From Phenylobacterium sp. (GTDB taxonomy: Bacteria; Pseudomonadota; Alphaproteobacteria; Caulobacterales; Caulobacteraceae): a stretch of DNA of 64,000 nt. This document shows, piece after piece, positions 43,367 through 53,186 of the stretch (the first letter of the stretch is position 1; the number at the start of each line of letters is the position of its first letter). The notes below the pieces were generated by a model. It was not told where the DNA came from. It saw nothing but the letters and a program-made list of their open reading frames with translations, and made no database searches. The translations under genes and the position numbers were made by a program. The stretch covers positions 1 through 64,000 of the forward strand of contig NZ_SCVD01000023.1 of assembly GCF_004297125.1 (NCBI RefSeq), given 5' to 3'.

Positions 43367-43781
43367 GGAGTCCTCCGGAGGGTCGGCTTGAGAACAGTCA
43401 AGCTGGCCTTAGGTTCCGCCCAAGCTCGCGGGCGGGGCGAACAAGGTAAATCCATATGGTTTCAGGCGAATTCAGCGTTACGCGAAGACTAGATACGCCC
43501 CCTGGGGAACTTTCCGGAAAAGCCCTGTGTTGTCAGCATTCTGCGAGGGCTGAGGTATCTCGGGCGGCCCGGGCCGACCCATCGCCGTTAATGGTGCGCT
43601 GCAAAAAATTCTTGCCAGCAGCGCTTCCGGCATTCATACACCCTTCATCAATTGCCGTCGCCTCACCCAACACGGATCTCGGGTCAGGCCTGCCGGCGGA
43701 CGCTACCAGCACGAGCAGGGGCGGCCGCGGCGTCAATGAGTTGGGGGGCAGTGGGCCCTCGCCGCTGAGGACCGTTCCGTT
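43367..43781. other. Non-coding gap upstream of the SleB gene
   Basis: About 415 bp between the divergent lipoprotein and SleB genes. It is less GC-rich in its middle (AAAAAATTCTTGCC region near 43600) than the flanks. Translations in either direction (for example 43456-43785 +) show irregular composition and no ribosome site, and I do not support them. Probably holds promoters for both genes. Confidence 0.4.
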
Positions 43782-44732
43782 TTGATTTCAAGCACTAAGG
43801 TGCGCGCCGTATGGCGTGCGCCGCTCGGCGCCGTTTTGACGGGCGCAGGCTTTGGCCTGGGCCTGGGCGTTCTATTCCTTGCCGCCGGCATGTCCGGCCA
43901 CGCCGCCGACCATGCGCGGGCCCGCCAGATGGCCGAGGCCGCCGCCGTCGGCTACGCGGGCTCCTATCTCGAAGCCGAGGGCCAGGGCCTGCGCTTCGGC
44001 CTGCAACGATACGCGTTTCGCGCGGGTTCGGATGCGGAGTCGGTCGCCCACGCCTTCGGCGCCGACCGCGGCGCGGCCAAGGCCCGCCGCCGCGCCGACC
44101 TCGAATGCCTGACGGAAGCGGTCTACTACGAGGCTCGCGGCGAGAGCGCGCGGGGGCAGGCCGCGGTGGCCCAGGTGGTCATGAACCGGGTGAAGCACCC
44201 GGCCTTCCCGAAGAGCGTCTGCGCCGTGGTGTTCCAGGGCGCCGGGCGGGTCTGCCAATTCAGCTTCGCTTGCGACGGCTCGATGAAGAAGCGCCGCGAG
44301 AGCCTGGCCTGGAATCGCGCTCGCGACATCGCCGGGCGCGCCATGTCGGGCGCGCTCCGGGCCGAGATCGGCTCGGCGACCCATTTCCACACCACGGCGG
44401 TTTCGCCCGCCTGGGCCCCGCAGATGCTGCGAGTGGCCAATGTAGGCACGCACGTCTTCTACCGCTTCTCGCCCTATCGCCTGCGCAACGCCCCGGCCGC
44501 CTCACCGGCGGTGGAGCACGCGGTCCTGACCGGCGGCGCGGCCGATCAGATCCCGGAACTGCGGCTGATGTCGGCGGTGGCGGTGGAAAAGGCCGTGGCG
44601 GATTCGCTCGAGCCGGTGGCGACGGCCTCCGCGGTCCCGGCCAAGTCGGCCCAGCCCGCCAACCCCGCGCCGAAGCCGGCCGACTCGGCGCTCCTCACCA
44701 CGCCTCAACCTGTCGCTGCAGCCGCTTCCTGA
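43782..44732 (+). CDS. Cell wall hydrolase, SleB-type (Hydrolase_2)
   Basis: 316 aa from TTG at 43782 with GAGGACC upstream (GTG at 43800 is an alternative). N-terminal membrane segment (about residues 14-37), then LTEAVYYEARGE with the catalytic Glu at E112 and NRVKHPAFPKSVCAVVFQGAGRVCQFSFACDGS. Related to spore-cortex-lytic SleB; here a vegetative wall hydrolase (transglycosylase). The tail is Ala/Pro-rich. A paralogue lies at 61593. Confidence 0.87.
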   Translation: MISSTKVRAVWRAPLGAVLTGAGFGLGLGVLFLAAGMSGHAADHARARQMAEAAAVGYAGSYLEAEGQGLRFGLQRYAFRAGSDAESVAHAFGADRGAAKARRRADLECLTEAVYYEARGESARGQAAVAQVVMNRVKHPAFPKSVCAVVFQGAGRVCQFSFACDGSMKKRRESLAWNRARDIAGRAMSGALRAEIGSATHFHTTAVSPAWAPQMLRVANVGTHVFYRFSPYRLRNAPAASPAVEHAVLTGGAADQIPELRLMSAVAVEKAVADSLEPVATASAVPAKSAQPANPAPKPADSALLTTPQPVAAAAS

Positions 44733-45516
44733 CCAGGTCGGGCAGGAGGCGGTTCAACAGTCCGAGTTGCCGGGCTTGCCCACCCACCAGGTGGTGCAGC
44801 CGCGGCCTGCCGTGCACCGCGGCCCAGATGGCGTCGGAGACTTGCTCGACCGGATAGACGGGCACCTTCTGATGCCGGAGCGACACGCGCAGGTCCTCGT
44901 TGCCGGAGAACCGCGCCTTGTCGAGCAGCGGGGTGTCGATGAACCAGGGCATGATGCAGCGGACGCCGACGCCGATCCGCGAGAACTCGGCCTCAAGGGC
45001 CTCCGATAACCCCCGCACGGCGAACTTGGTGGCGGCGTAGACGCTCATCCGCGGCGGCGCCACGACGCCGGCGACGGACGCCACGTTCACGACCATCGCG
45101 CCCGGGGTGGCGGCCAGCAGCTCGAACGCGGCCTGGCAGCCGTTCAGCACGCCCTTGAGGTTCACATCGACCTGCAGGTCGACCTCGTCCGGGGCCTGGG
45201 CTTCCAGGTAGCCGCCCTTGGCGACGCCGGCGTTGTTGAGCAGCACGTCGAGGCGACCGTCGGTCAGCCTGGCGAAGGCCGCAAGCTCAGCCTTCCAGGC
45301 GCTGCGGTGGCGAACGTCCAGTTTGTGGGCCACGCCGTTGTCCGGCCCGATCGCCTGCAGCGCGGCCGCCAGCCCCTTGGCGTCGATGTCGGCGAGGCCC
45401 ACGAACCAGCCCCCGCGGGCGAACCGCCTGGCCGTGGACAGGCCGATGCCGCTGGCCGCGCCGGTGATGAAGATCGCCTGCCGGCCGTTCGCCTTCGCCT
45501 TGCCGCTTGCGGCCAT
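44695..45516 (-). CDS. Short-chain dehydrogenase/reductase
   Basis: 273 aa from ATG 45516 with AGGGGGAC upstream. NAD(P) motif TGAASGIG near residues 18-25, NNAG in the middle, catalytic S-Y-K (SVAGV, YAATK). The C-terminal end overlaps the convergent SleB gene by 38 bp. Likely reduces a ketone or oxidises an alcohol; no specific clue to the substrate. Confidence 0.9.
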   Translation of the reverse strand: MAASGKAKANGRQAIFITGAASGIGLSTARRFARGGWFVGLADIDAKGLAAALQAIGPDNGVAHKLDVRHRSAWKAELAAFARLTDGRLDVLLNNAGVAKGGYLEAQAPDEVDLQVDVNLKGVLNGCQAAFELLAATPGAMVVNVASVAGVVAPPRMSVYAATKFAVRGLSEALEAEFSRIGVGVRCIMPWFIDTPLLDKARFSGNEDLRVSLRHQKVPVYPVEQVSDAIWAAVHGRPRLHHLVGGQARQLGLLNRLLPDLVRKRLQRQVEAW

Positions 45517-45577
45517 CCCTGAGTCCCCCTGAAGCTCACCGGGAATACACCGCATGCGATGCGGAAGGGAAAACGCG

Positions 45578-46123
45578 ATGAGCCTCGACGCGCACGAACA
45601 ACTGGCCAAGGATCTTCTGGGCTGCGCCTACGAAACGCTGACCCCGGTGCAGCGCAGCGTCATCGACCTGATCGCCACGGAGGCGCCCACGGACCTGCAT
45701 GCCGGCCTCAAGCATGACGAGCGCACGCCCGGCGAACGGCTGGCCGACAGGGTGGCCGCGATCGGCGGCTCCTGGGCCTTCATCATAGGTTTCGGCGTGG
45801 CGCTGGCGGTGTGGATGGGCTGGAACGCCTTCGGAAAGGGGGTTGGCCTGGCGTTCGACCCCTATCCCTTCATCTTCCTGAACCTGGTGCTGTCAACGCT
45901 CGCGGCCATCCAGGCGCCGATCATCATGATGAGCCAGAACAGGTCCGCCGCCCGCGATCGGGCAAACGCCGAGCACGACTATATCGTCAACCTGAGGGCC
46001 GAGCTGGAGATCATGCACTTGCACGACAAGATCGACGCCGTGCGCCAGCGCGAGCTTCTGGGCATCATCAAGCGGCAGAACGAGAGCCTGCGAATCCTGC
46101 GCGGGCAGGGGAAGGGAAGCTAG
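45578..46123 (+). CDS. DUF1003 membrane protein
   Basis: 181 aa from ATG 45578 (GGAAGGGA upstream). ERLADRVAAIGGSWAFIIGFGVALAVWMGWNAF is the first transmembrane segment and FIFLNLVLSTLAAIQAPIIMMSQNR the second, the typical DUF1003 pair, with a long C-terminal coiled coil. Function unknown; widely conserved in bacteria. Confidence 0.87.
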   Translation: MSLDAHEQLAKDLLGCAYETLTPVQRSVIDLIATEAPTDLHAGLKHDERTPGERLADRVAAIGGSWAFIIGFGVALAVWMGWNAFGKGVGLAFDPYPFIFLNLVLSTLAAIQAPIIMMSQNRSAARDRANAEHDYIVNLRAELEIMHLHDKIDAVRQRELLGIIKRQNESLRILRGQGKGS

Positions 46124-46136
46124 CTGCAGGGAATCA

Positions 46137-46165
46137 GCCCGGCCGCGCGGCGGCCGGGCCTTGTT
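46137..46165 (+). terminator. Intrinsic terminator of the DUF1003 gene
   Basis: GCCCGGCCGC (46137-46146) pairs perfectly with GCGGCCGGGC (46150-46159) around a 3-nt loop, followed by CTTGTTC. It begins 14 nt after the stop codon at 46123. Confidence 0.6.
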
Positions 46166-46178
46166 CAAGGGACGGATG

Positions 46179-46853
46179 TCAGGCGGGTGCGAGCCACACC
46201 CGGCGCTTGCGGACCAGGCCGCCGACGCCGCCGAAGCCCAGGATCATCATCGCCCAGGCCGCCGGCTCCGGCACCGCGCTCACCGCGGCGATGTCGCCGA
46301 TCTCAAGTGAGTTGCCGCCCGATGCAAAATCGATGCCGTCGATCGAGCTGTCGAAGGTGAACGTCAGGCGGCCGTTGGACGTGAAGCCGGTCTGGCTGCC
46401 GTTGGCGTCCATGCCCGGGAGCGCGGCGAGGATCGCGCCGGTCACGACCTCGGTCGTGCCGTCGGCCAGGTGGAAGGTGAAGCTGTTGAAGCGGTCCAAC
46501 GAGCCGATGTAGAAGCTGATCGACTTCAGGAGCGGCGTGTCGAGCGTGACCATGTCGCCGCGCTGCAGCGTAAGATACTGCGTCGTATCCTTCGTCGTCG
46601 CGCTGGTCGCCGGAGCGGCGCTGACCCCGTACACTGACCCAGTGAACAACAACCCGTCGCCGCTGAGCGTGTACCCGGGCAGCAGGAAGGTCACATCGCC
46701 GAGGGTCGGACCCCCTTCGAAGTCCGTCACGAGCGTTTCGCCCGCGTTCGGGGCGGTTTGATAGCCGATGAAGGTCACGTCCGCCTGCGCCGCACTTGCG
46801 GCGAAGCAGAAGGCCGACGCGCAGGCCAGCGCTGAGAGAACTCTGAACTTCAT
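46179..46853 (-). CDS. PEPxWA-CTERM exported protein
   Basis: 224 aa from ATG at 46853. Signal peptide (MKFRVLSALACASAFCFAAS to QA, about 23 residues), then a beta-rich body with ETLVTDFEGGPTLGDVTFLLPG near the start, and the sorting end VPEPAAWAMMILGFGGVGGL followed by VRKRR. It is not closely similar to the PEP-CTERM protein at 35803. Such proteins are exported and cleaved by an exosortase, absent here. Confidence 0.87.
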   Translation of the reverse strand: MKFRVLSALACASAFCFAASAAQADVTFIGYQTAPNAGETLVTDFEGGPTLGDVTFLLPGYTLSGDGLLFTGSVYGVSAAPATSATTKDTTQYLTLQRGDMVTLDTPLLKSISFYIGSLDRFNSFTFHLADGTTEVVTGAILAALPGMDANGSQTGFTSNGRLTFTFDSSIDGIDFASGGNSLEIGDIAAVSAVPEPAAWAMMILGFGGVGGLVRKRRVWLAPA

Positions 46854-47089
46854 TGGTGCATCCCTGAAATAAGCAGCCGAAGCCGCTACACGCGGCCGTC
46901 CCAGGCGCTCAACCATGGGGAGGTGGGGCGGTTCCTGCCTGCACCCTCCTTTCAACTCACAAGCGAACATTGGGTTCAATTGCTGCAGTGCGACACGATG
47001 TTGCCTACTTCTGAGGCAGTTCATCTCCCAGTCAGCTGGCGGCGGTATCAAGCGGGCGTAGATGGCTCGCGGATTGCTCCGCGACGCCC

Positions 47090-47359
47090 GTGAACAGCCT
47101 GGGGCGCCATTGCGTGACACCTGAAGATATCAGCAGGGCGGTGGGGAAGCGCCTGGGGGACCGCCGTCGCGAGCTGCGCCTTTCCCTGGCGCAGGTCTCC
47201 GCGCGCTGCGGGGTCAGCCTCCAGCAGATCCACAAGTACGAGACCGGCCAGACTCCCCTGTCGTTGCCGATGCTGGTGCAACTCTCGCGGTGCCTGGACG
47301 TGCCGATCGGCTATTTCCTCGAGCCCCTCGAGCAGGGCGCCAAGATCGCCGCGTCTTAG
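47090..47359 (+). CDS. XRE-type HTH regulator, short form
   Basis: 89 aa from GTG at 47090 (GTG at 47114 also possible). HTH core: GKRLGDRRRELRLSLAQVSARCGVSLQQIHKYETGQTPLSLPMLVQLSRCLDVPIGYFLEPL. Same organisation as the 39452-39742 regulator but distinct. Divergent from the PEP-CTERM gene across about 236 bp, so it may control it. Confidence 0.86.
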   Translation: MNSLGRHCVTPEDISRAVGKRLGDRRRELRLSLAQVSARCGVSLQQIHKYETGQTPLSLPMLVQLSRCLDVPIGYFLEPLEQGAKIAAS

Positions 47360-47373
47360 CCGACCGGGCGAGC

Positions 47374-48309
47374 TCAGGCCCGCGCCGCGCGCCGCAAGGC
47401 CTGCGGCGGTTGCCCGAAGGCGCGCAGGAACGCGCGACGCATCCGCTCAGGGTCGCCGAAGCCCGCGGACTCCGCGACCCGGTCGATCGGCGCGTGGCCG
47501 GTCTCCACCGCGGTGCGAGCCGCTTCCAGGCGAAGGCGTTCCACGGCCTTGGCCGGTGTCGTCCCGGTCTCGGCGGTGAAGGCGCGGGCGAAGTTGCGCG
47601 GGCTCATGGCGGCTTCGGCGGCCAAGCGCTCGACGGTGAGGGCCTCGCCCAGGTGGGCGCGCATCCAGTCCATGAGCTCCGCGAACCGGCCCGATCGACC
47701 GCCCAGCTCGACCAGGGCCGAGAACTGCGACTGGCCGCCGGGCCGGCGCTGGTGGACGACCAGCTGCTGGGCCACGCGCCGGGCGACCTCGGCGCCCAGG
47801 TCGTCCTCAACCAGGGCCAGCGCCAGGTCGATGCCGGCGGTGATGCCCGCCGAGGTCCAGACCTCGCCGTCCCGGATGAAGATGCGGTCGGCGTCCAGCT
47901 TCACCTTCGGGTAGCGCCGCGCGAAGTCGTCGGTGCGGCTCCAATGGGTGGTCGCGCGGCGGCCGTCCAGCAAACCTGCCTCGGCCAGGACGTAGGCGCC
48001 GGAGCAGACGCTGGTCTGACGGCGGGCGGCCGTGCGTTTCAGCCAGGCCACGATCTGGCCCAGCTCCTTGAGCGAACGCGTGCCGTCGCCGCCGGAGATC
48101 ATGATGGTGTCGAACGGCCCCGCAGGCAGGGTGGCGGCGGCGAACTTCACGCCGGACGAGCTGGCGACCTGGCCGCCGCCCGGCGCGACGACGGCGAGAT
48201 CGTAGCTGCCCCCCCGGTAGCGCTCGGCGATCTCGAAGGCCGCGATGGGGCCGGCCGCGTCCAGCAACTGGAAGCCGGGGAAGATCACCAGGGCGAGGCG
48301 TCGGCTCAT
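47374..48309 (-). CDS. GlxA-type AraC-family regulator with DJ-1/PfpI domain
   Basis: 311 aa. The N-terminal half (residues about 1-180) is a DJ-1/PfpI-like domain (SVCSGAYVLAEAGLLDG around the usual Cys), the C-terminal quarter a two-HTH AraC DNA-binding domain (LAAEAAMSPRNFARAFTAETGTTPAKAVERLRLEAAR, then GDPERMRRAFLRAFGQPP). Divergent from the isonitrile hydratase-like gene; the layout suggests it activates that gene. Confidence 0.9.
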   Translation of the reverse strand: MSRRLALVIFPGFQLLDAAGPIAAFEIAERYRGGSYDLAVVAPGGGQVASSSGVKFAAATLPAGPFDTIMISGGDGTRSLKELGQIVAWLKRTAARRQTSVCSGAYVLAEAGLLDGRRATTHWSRTDDFARRYPKVKLDADRIFIRDGEVWTSAGITAGIDLALALVEDDLGAEVARRVAQQLVVHQRRPGGQSQFSALVELGGRSGRFAELMDWMRAHLGEALTVERLAAEAAMSPRNFARAFTAETGTTPAKAVERLRLEAARTAVETGHAPIDRVAESAGFGDPERMRRAFLRAFGQPPQALRRAARA

Positions 48310-48405
48310 GGGCTGGGACCGCGGATGGCAGGAATTGCCGGAACAATGGCATTTCAGCCAGGCGGCGCCAAGCCTAGCTTGCCGGCCTCAATTCAGGAGG
48401 CGCCC

Positions 48406-49092
48406 ATGCCCAAGCTGCAGATCCTCTTCGTACTCTACCCGGGTGTGACGCACCTGGACTTCACCGGGCCGCACCAGGTCCTCGCGCGCACGCCGAACGC
48501 CGAGGTGACGGTGGCGTCGCTGGGCGGCGTCGATGTCGACGCCGAGGGCCTGACCTTCACGAAGCTTGCCGACCTGGCGAAGATCGAGCACTGCGACGTG
48601 CTCTGCCTGCCGGGCGGCTTCGGGACCACGGAGGCGATGCTCAACGACGCCTTCATGGGCCACATCCGCCGGCTGGGGGCGCAGGCGACCTACCTCACCT
48701 CCGTGTGTACGGGGTCGCTGATCCTGGGCGCGGCGGGCTTCCTGCAGGGCAAGCGGGCGGCGACCCACTGGGCCTGGCGCGAGCTGCTGCCGGCGTTCGG
48801 CGCGATCGTGTCGGAGGAGCGCGTGGCGCGGGACGGCAATGTGATCACCGGCGGCGGAGTGACCGCGGGCATCGACTTCGCCCTGGTGCTGCTGGAGGAG
48901 TTAGCTGGCCGCGATTATGCCGAGGGCACGCAGCTCGGGCTGGAATACGCGCCTGCGCCGCCGTTCAACTCAGGCCGGCCGGAACTGGCGCGGCCGGAGG
49001 TGCTGGCGGCGGTGAAGGCCCGGATGGCCGCCGCCATCGACAGCCGCGCGGAGGCGGCGGCCGAGGCGGCGAACCGGCTGCAGCCGGCCTAG
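48406..49092 (+). CDS. DJ-1/PfpI-family protein, isonitrile hydratase-like
   Basis: 228 aa from ATG 48406 with AGGAGG 7 nt upstream. Key residues agree with Pseudomonas isonitrile hydratase (InhA): D18 (VTHLDFTGP; D17 in InhA), the nucleophile Cys at C101 followed by T102 (SVCTGS). The usual reaction is isonitrile to N-substituted formamide. Divergent from the GlxA-type regulator. The end shares a CTAG stop with the porin gene. Confidence 0.82.
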   Translation: MPKLQILFVLYPGVTHLDFTGPHQVLARTPNAEVTVASLGGVDVDAEGLTFTKLADLAKIEHCDVLCLPGGFGTTEAMLNDAFMGHIRRLGAQATYLTSVCTGSLILGAAGFLQGKRAATHWAWRELLPAFGAIVSEERVARDGNVITGGGVTAGIDFALVLLEELAGRDYAEGTQLGLEYAPAPPFNSGRPELARPEVLAAVKARMAAAIDSRAEAAAEAANRLQPA

Positions 49093-50510
49093 AACGCGAA
49101 CTGGCTGCGCAGCGAGACGATGTCGACATCTTCGCCGACCTGGACGCCGGTGGCGCTCAGGCGGTCGATGTTCACGTGCTGGTACTGGGCCTGGAAGCGG
49201 TAGACCGCGTTCGGATACCAGTTGAGGCCCACGGTCGCGATCGTCTGTTCGCCGCCGCGGACGCCGCCCGCAGGGGTGGCCACGCCAGCGTTCCCGGCAT
49301 GGTCGTCGAGGTCGAGGACGCTGTAGCGGCCGGCGATTTCCCAGGCGCCCCAGGTCCCGTCGGCGGGGCTGAAGTTGTTCGCGGGCTTGATCCCCTTGAA
49401 GCCGCCAGTGGCGCTGGACCAGGCGTGCTGTTCGCCGGTGATGGTCCACGCTCCCTGGACGTACCAGCCGCCGAAGCGCGGGTTGAAGCCGGTGGTGCGA
49501 TCGACGTCGACCTGGAAGGCTTCGGCCGAGATCTGGAAGTTTCGGTAGTTGGCGCCCAGCTCCAGCCCGTAGGCCGTGACGCCGTCGGCGTTCAGGGCGT
49601 TGGTGTCCACCAGGCGCGTGCCATCGACGCGCAGCTCGGGCCGCTCGCGCAGCCGGACCTGGGTGACCTTGGCCGCGCCGGCGCCGGTGTCGGCGACACT
49701 GAGGACGACCTGGATATTGCCGCCCACGTGGATGGCGTAGTCTTCGCCATGGACCGGGGCGAAGGCCAAGCGGGCGAGGTAGCCGGTCTGTTCGTCGAAC
49801 TCGCCCGTGCCGCCGACCAGGGCGCCGGTGAAGACGGCGGTGGCGGTCCAGCGCTGGCCGTTGGCCAGCACGCCGACGCCCGAACGGCCATCGCCGCCGG
49901 CCAGGTTGCGGACCATCTCGGCGACCGCGGCGCGTTCCAGGAACAGGCCCTCGGTATTCGAGGTGGCGTCTTCCAGGCCGGTGGGCGTGGCCCAGGCGCC
50001 GATGCGCAGCCGGGCGGCGACGCCTTCGGCGGGCTTCCAGCCGGCGTACTCGACATAGGCCGCGTTCAGTTGGGCGGCTTCCGAACCGCTGCCGCCGAAC
50101 TCGCCGGTGAGGTTGTAGTTCCAGTCCTTGGCCACCGTGCCTTCGATGCCCAGGCGGGCGCGGCGGAAGTTGGAGCCGGAGTTGAAGTCGGCGCCATTGG
50201 GCACGTCGTTGCGCCGGTCGTAGGCAGCGGCGTCGAACTGGGCGACGGCGCGGATGGCGAACCTGTTGGCGCCGTCGGCGCTGGTGATCGTTGGTCGCGC
50301 GTTGGAGAGCGTGGCGGTGGCGGCCAGCTTCTTGTTGATGTCCTGGTTGGCCTTCTTGGTCTCAGCCTTGAGGTCCGACAGTTCGCCGGTCAGGGCCGCG
50401 ATCCTGGCCTCCAGCGCCGCGATGCGCTCATCGGTCGTCTGCGCCATGGCGTGGGCGGACGTGCTCGCGAGAAGGACGGCGAGGGCCGACGTCCGAAGTA
50501 GCTTGTTCAT
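49089..50510 (-). CDS. OprO/OprP-type porin
   Basis: 473 aa. Signal peptide (MNKLLRTSALAVLLASTSAHA), a short coiled coil (TDERIAALEARIAALTGELSDLKAETKK, residues 26-55), then a long beta-barrel ending in Phe (QFAF), typical of outer-membrane porins of the phosphate/pyrophosphate (OprO/OprP) group. The coiled coil is as in alphaproteobacterial trimeric forms. Specificity unknown; no clear Pho box upstream. Confidence 0.87.
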   Translation of the reverse strand: MNKLLRTSALAVLLASTSAHAMAQTTDERIAALEARIAALTGELSDLKAETKKANQDINKKLAATATLSNARPTITSADGANRFAIRAVAQFDAAAYDRRNDVPNGADFNSGSNFRRARLGIEGTVAKDWNYNLTGEFGGSGSEAAQLNAAYVEYAGWKPAEGVAARLRIGAWATPTGLEDATSNTEGLFLERAAVAEMVRNLAGGDGRSGVGVLANGQRWTATAVFTGALVGGTGEFDEQTGYLARLAFAPVHGEDYAIHVGGNIQVVLSVADTGAGAAKVTQVRLRERPELRVDGTRLVDTNALNADGVTAYGLELGANYRNFQISAEAFQVDVDRTTGFNPRFGGWYVQGAWTITGEQHAWSSATGGFKGIKPANNFSPADGTWGAWEIAGRYSVLDLDDHAGNAGVATPAGGVRGGEQTIATVGLNWYPNAVYRFQAQYQHVNIDRLSATGVQVGEDVDIVSLRSQFAF

Positions 50511-50729
50511 TCGAGTGTTGACCTGTGGCCTGCTGGAAAGTCAGTCACATCATTAAGGTTAGAGAGTGAACCTCTGGTCAACGCGAACTACAACCATAGC
50601 GCTAGAAGCTTATTTTCATGGGAAGAATGGGAATCTGCGACATGTTGTCCCATTGCGAACGCGTTCACCTTAATCGGCGAGTAGCAATATCCGCGTATGT
50701 CGAAGTGGAAATCTCCTCTTGCCGGCAGG

Positions 50730-52583
50730 ATGTCCGTGAAGTTCAGCAATTTCTCGATTTCAGCGAAGCTCATCTTGGTCTTCTCGGCGATGCTCGCCAC
50801 CATCGCAGCCGGTGGTCTGGCGCTCTACCTCAACAACGCGTCGCTGAGCGCTTCGGTGGGTCGCACCGAGCACGCGCGCCAGGTTCTATCGGCCGCGCAG
50901 GACGCGACCTTCCGGCTGGCGCGCCAGGAGAACTCCCTGCGCGGGTTCCTGATTTCGAGCGACAACTACTACATCAAACGGATCAACGAGGCGCATAAGC
51001 CCAAGTTCTTCCAGTCCCTGAAGGCGCTCCGCGAACTGGCCACCGGCGACCCGGCCGACCTGGCCCGCGTGCAGGCGGTCGAGACCGCCTTCGCCAACTA
51101 CGAGAAGGTGGCGCTGAACGTCGGCATCGCCCTGGGCTCGGACCCGACGACTCGCGAGCAGGCCTTCGCCCTGGTGAGCAACGACGGCGTCGCCGACAAG
51201 GCGATCGGACCGGTGGAAGACGCCCTTGATGCCATCAACGACCTGGCCGTAAAGACCCAGGAACGGGAGAAGGCCGCTCAGGCCGCCGCCATGCAGCGCG
51301 TGACGCTGGGCCTGATCGGTGGAATCGTCCTGCTCGGTGTCCTGGCGGTGGCCTGCTGCGCCATCCTCGCCCGCTCGATCGCCGCGCCGGTGCGCGCGAT
51401 GACCCAGATCATGCGCAAGCTGGCGTCCGGCGACAACGAAGTCACCATCCCCGCCGCCGACCGCAAGGACGAGGTCGGCGAGATGGCCCAGGCCGTGCTG
51501 AGCTTCAAGGAAGGCGCCCTGGCGCGGCTGCGCCTGGAGCACGAGGCCGAGGTCTCGGCCCAGGATGTCACCCGCCAGCGCGCCGCCACCGAGGCCGAGC
51601 GCGCCCAGGTGCAGGCCGAACAGGCCGCCGTCGTCCAGGCCCTGGCCCAGGGGCTGTCGCGCCTGTCGGCCGGGGACCTGACCTATCGCATCGACACCGC
51701 GTTCAACGGCTCCTACGAGCAGCTCCGCAACGACTTCAACGGCGCGCTGTCGAACCTCGAGCGCACCCTGGGCAAGATCCAGGACAACTCGAACTCCATG
51801 TCGGCCGGCTCGGCCGAGATCAGCCAGGCGGCCGACAACATGGCCCGCCGGACCGAGTCCCAGGCCGCGACGCTCGAACAGACCGCCGCCGCCCTGGACG
51901 AGATCACCGCGACGGTCCGCCGGACCGCCGAGGGCGCCCAGCAGGCCGACACCGTCGTCACCTCCGCCCGCGCCAGCGCTGACGCGAGCAGCGAGATCGT
52001 GGGCCGCGCGGTCGCCGCCATGGACGAGATCTCGGCCTCGTCAAACCAGATCGGCCAGATCATCGGCGTGATCGACGAGATCGCTTTCCAGACCAACCTG
52101 CTGGCCTTGAACGCCGGCGTCGAGGCGGCTCGCGCCGGCGAGGCGGGCAAGGGCTTCGCGGTCGTGGCCTCCGAGGTGCGCCAGCTGGCCCAGCGGTCCG
52201 CCGATGCGGCCAAGGAGATCAAGACCCTGATCTCGGCCTCCAGCCGCCAGGTGGGCGCCGGCGTCGACCTGGTCGCCCAGACCGGCGAGGCGCTGAACCA
52301 GATCTTCGGCCAGTTCAACGAGATCGCGGTCGTGGTCACCCAGATCGCGGCTTCGGCGCGGGAACAGTCGTCGGCCCTGGGCCAGGTCAACACGTCGATC
52401 AACCAGATGGATCACTCGACCCAGCAGAACGCGGCCATGGTCGAGCAGAGCACGGCGGCCAGCCACACGCTGTCGCGCCAGGCGCGCGACCTCAGCCAGC
52501 TGATCAGCGCCTTCAAGGTGCATCCGGGCGCGGGCAGCCGCGCCCCGGACATCGGCGTGGCGGTGCTCAGGAAGGCGAGCTGA
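50730..52583 (+). CDS. Methyl-accepting chemotaxis protein
   Basis: About 617 aa from ATG 50730 (an ATG at 50697 exists, but the codons between are AT-rich in third position and the usual short cytoplasmic start begins here). First membrane segment at 12-30, a periplasmic helical sensor, second membrane segment near 205-230, HAMP, and the signalling domain with [47 protein letters not shown]. No C-terminal CheR-binding pentapeptide. Ligand unknown. Confidence 0.92.
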   Translation: MSVKFSNFSISAKLILVFSAMLATIAAGGLALYLNNASLSASVGRTEHARQVLSAAQDATFRLARQENSLRGFLISSDNYYIKRINEAHKPKFFQSLKALRELATGDPADLARVQAVETAFANYEKVALNVGIALGSDPTTREQAFALVSNDGVADKAIGPVEDALDAINDLAVKTQEREKAAQAAAMQRVTLGLIGGIVLLGVLAVACCAILARSIAAPVRAMTQIMRKLASGDNEVTIPAADRKDEVGEMAQAVLSFKEGALARLRLEHEAEVSAQDVTRQRAATEAERAQVQAEQAAVVQALAQGLSRLSAGDLTYRIDTAFNGSYEQLRNDFNGALSNLERTLGKIQDNSNSMSAGSAEISQAADNMARRTESQAATLEQTAAALDEITATVRRTAEGAQQADTVVTSARASADASSEIVGRAVAAMDEISASSNQIGQIIGVIDEIAFQTNLLALNAGVEAARAGEAGKGFAVVASEVRQLAQRSADAAKEIKTLISASSRQVGAGVDLVAQTGEALNQIFGQFNEIAVVVTQIAASAREQSSALGQVNTSINQMDHSTQQNAAMVEQSTAASHTLSRQARDLSQLISAFKVHPGAGSRAPDIGVAVLRKAS

Positions 52584-52587
52584 CGGC

Positions 52588-53118
52588 TTAGCGTTTGCGG
52601 GGTGCGTAGGCGATCATCTGGATCTCCACCACCCCGTCGTCGGCCAGCAGGCCCGTCGTGCCCACCGCCGTCCAGGCGGGGTGCGGGGCGGCCATGAACT
52701 CGTCCTTGGCCTTGGCGAAGGCCGCGAATTGCTCGTCGCGCGTGCCCTTGAAGCCCGGGCCGTCCCAGACGTGGAACGTGTTGATCATCACGACGTCGGC
52801 GAAGCCCACGCCCTCGGCCTTCAGGATCGCCTCGATTGACCGGAAGGCGCGCCTTGTCTGTTCGGTGAAGGCGGGGCCGTCGCGCTCCGCCGCGCCCCGC
52901 GGGCCCGCGATAACGCCGGAGATGTAGAGGTAGTCGCCCGCTCGGCGGGCCGGCGCATATTTGAGTTCGTCATACGCCTGCTGGCTGCCCGGGCCGGGGA
53001 TGACCACCTCGCCGCCGGGGGCGGGAATCAGCTTCGGATAGCCGCCCGCGGCGGGCTGGGCCTGGGCGACGGAGGCCATGGCGAGCAGGGCGGCGGCGAT
53101 GAGGGCTGGCTTAAGCAT
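52588..53118 (-). CDS. Exported RidA/YjgF-family protein
   Basis: 176 aa with a signal peptide (MLKPALIAAALLAMASVAQA). RidA fold: YDELKYAPARRAGDYLYISGVIAG, then FTEQTRRAFRSIEAILKAEGVGFADVVMINTFHV and HPAWTAVGTTGLL. The usual cytoplasmic RidA removes reactive enamines and imines; an exported form is a variant whose role is unknown. Ends 4 bp from the chemoreceptor gene. Confidence 0.87.
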   Translation of the reverse strand: MLKPALIAAALLAMASVAQAQPAAGGYPKLIPAPGGEVVIPGPGSQQAYDELKYAPARRAGDYLYISGVIAGPRGAAERDGPAFTEQTRRAFRSIEAILKAEGVGFADVVMINTFHVWDGPGFKGTRDEQFAAFAKAKDEFMAAPHPAWTAVGTTGLLADDGVVEIQMIAYAPRKR

Positions 53119-53186
53119 GGCCCGGACCCTAAGCGCATCGGGCCGACCCGCGCTAATGACACCTCGTTAATGCGACGAAGGCCGCC

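Noticed and set aside
43456..43785. A 109-residue plus-strand frame in the gap before SleB
   Set aside because: Irregular codon use, no ribosome site, and overlap with the probable promoter region of SleB.
50511..50700. Pho box upstream of the OprP-like porin
   Set aside because: I looked for CTGTCAT-type direct repeats on both strands and saw none convincing, so phosphate control is not claimed.
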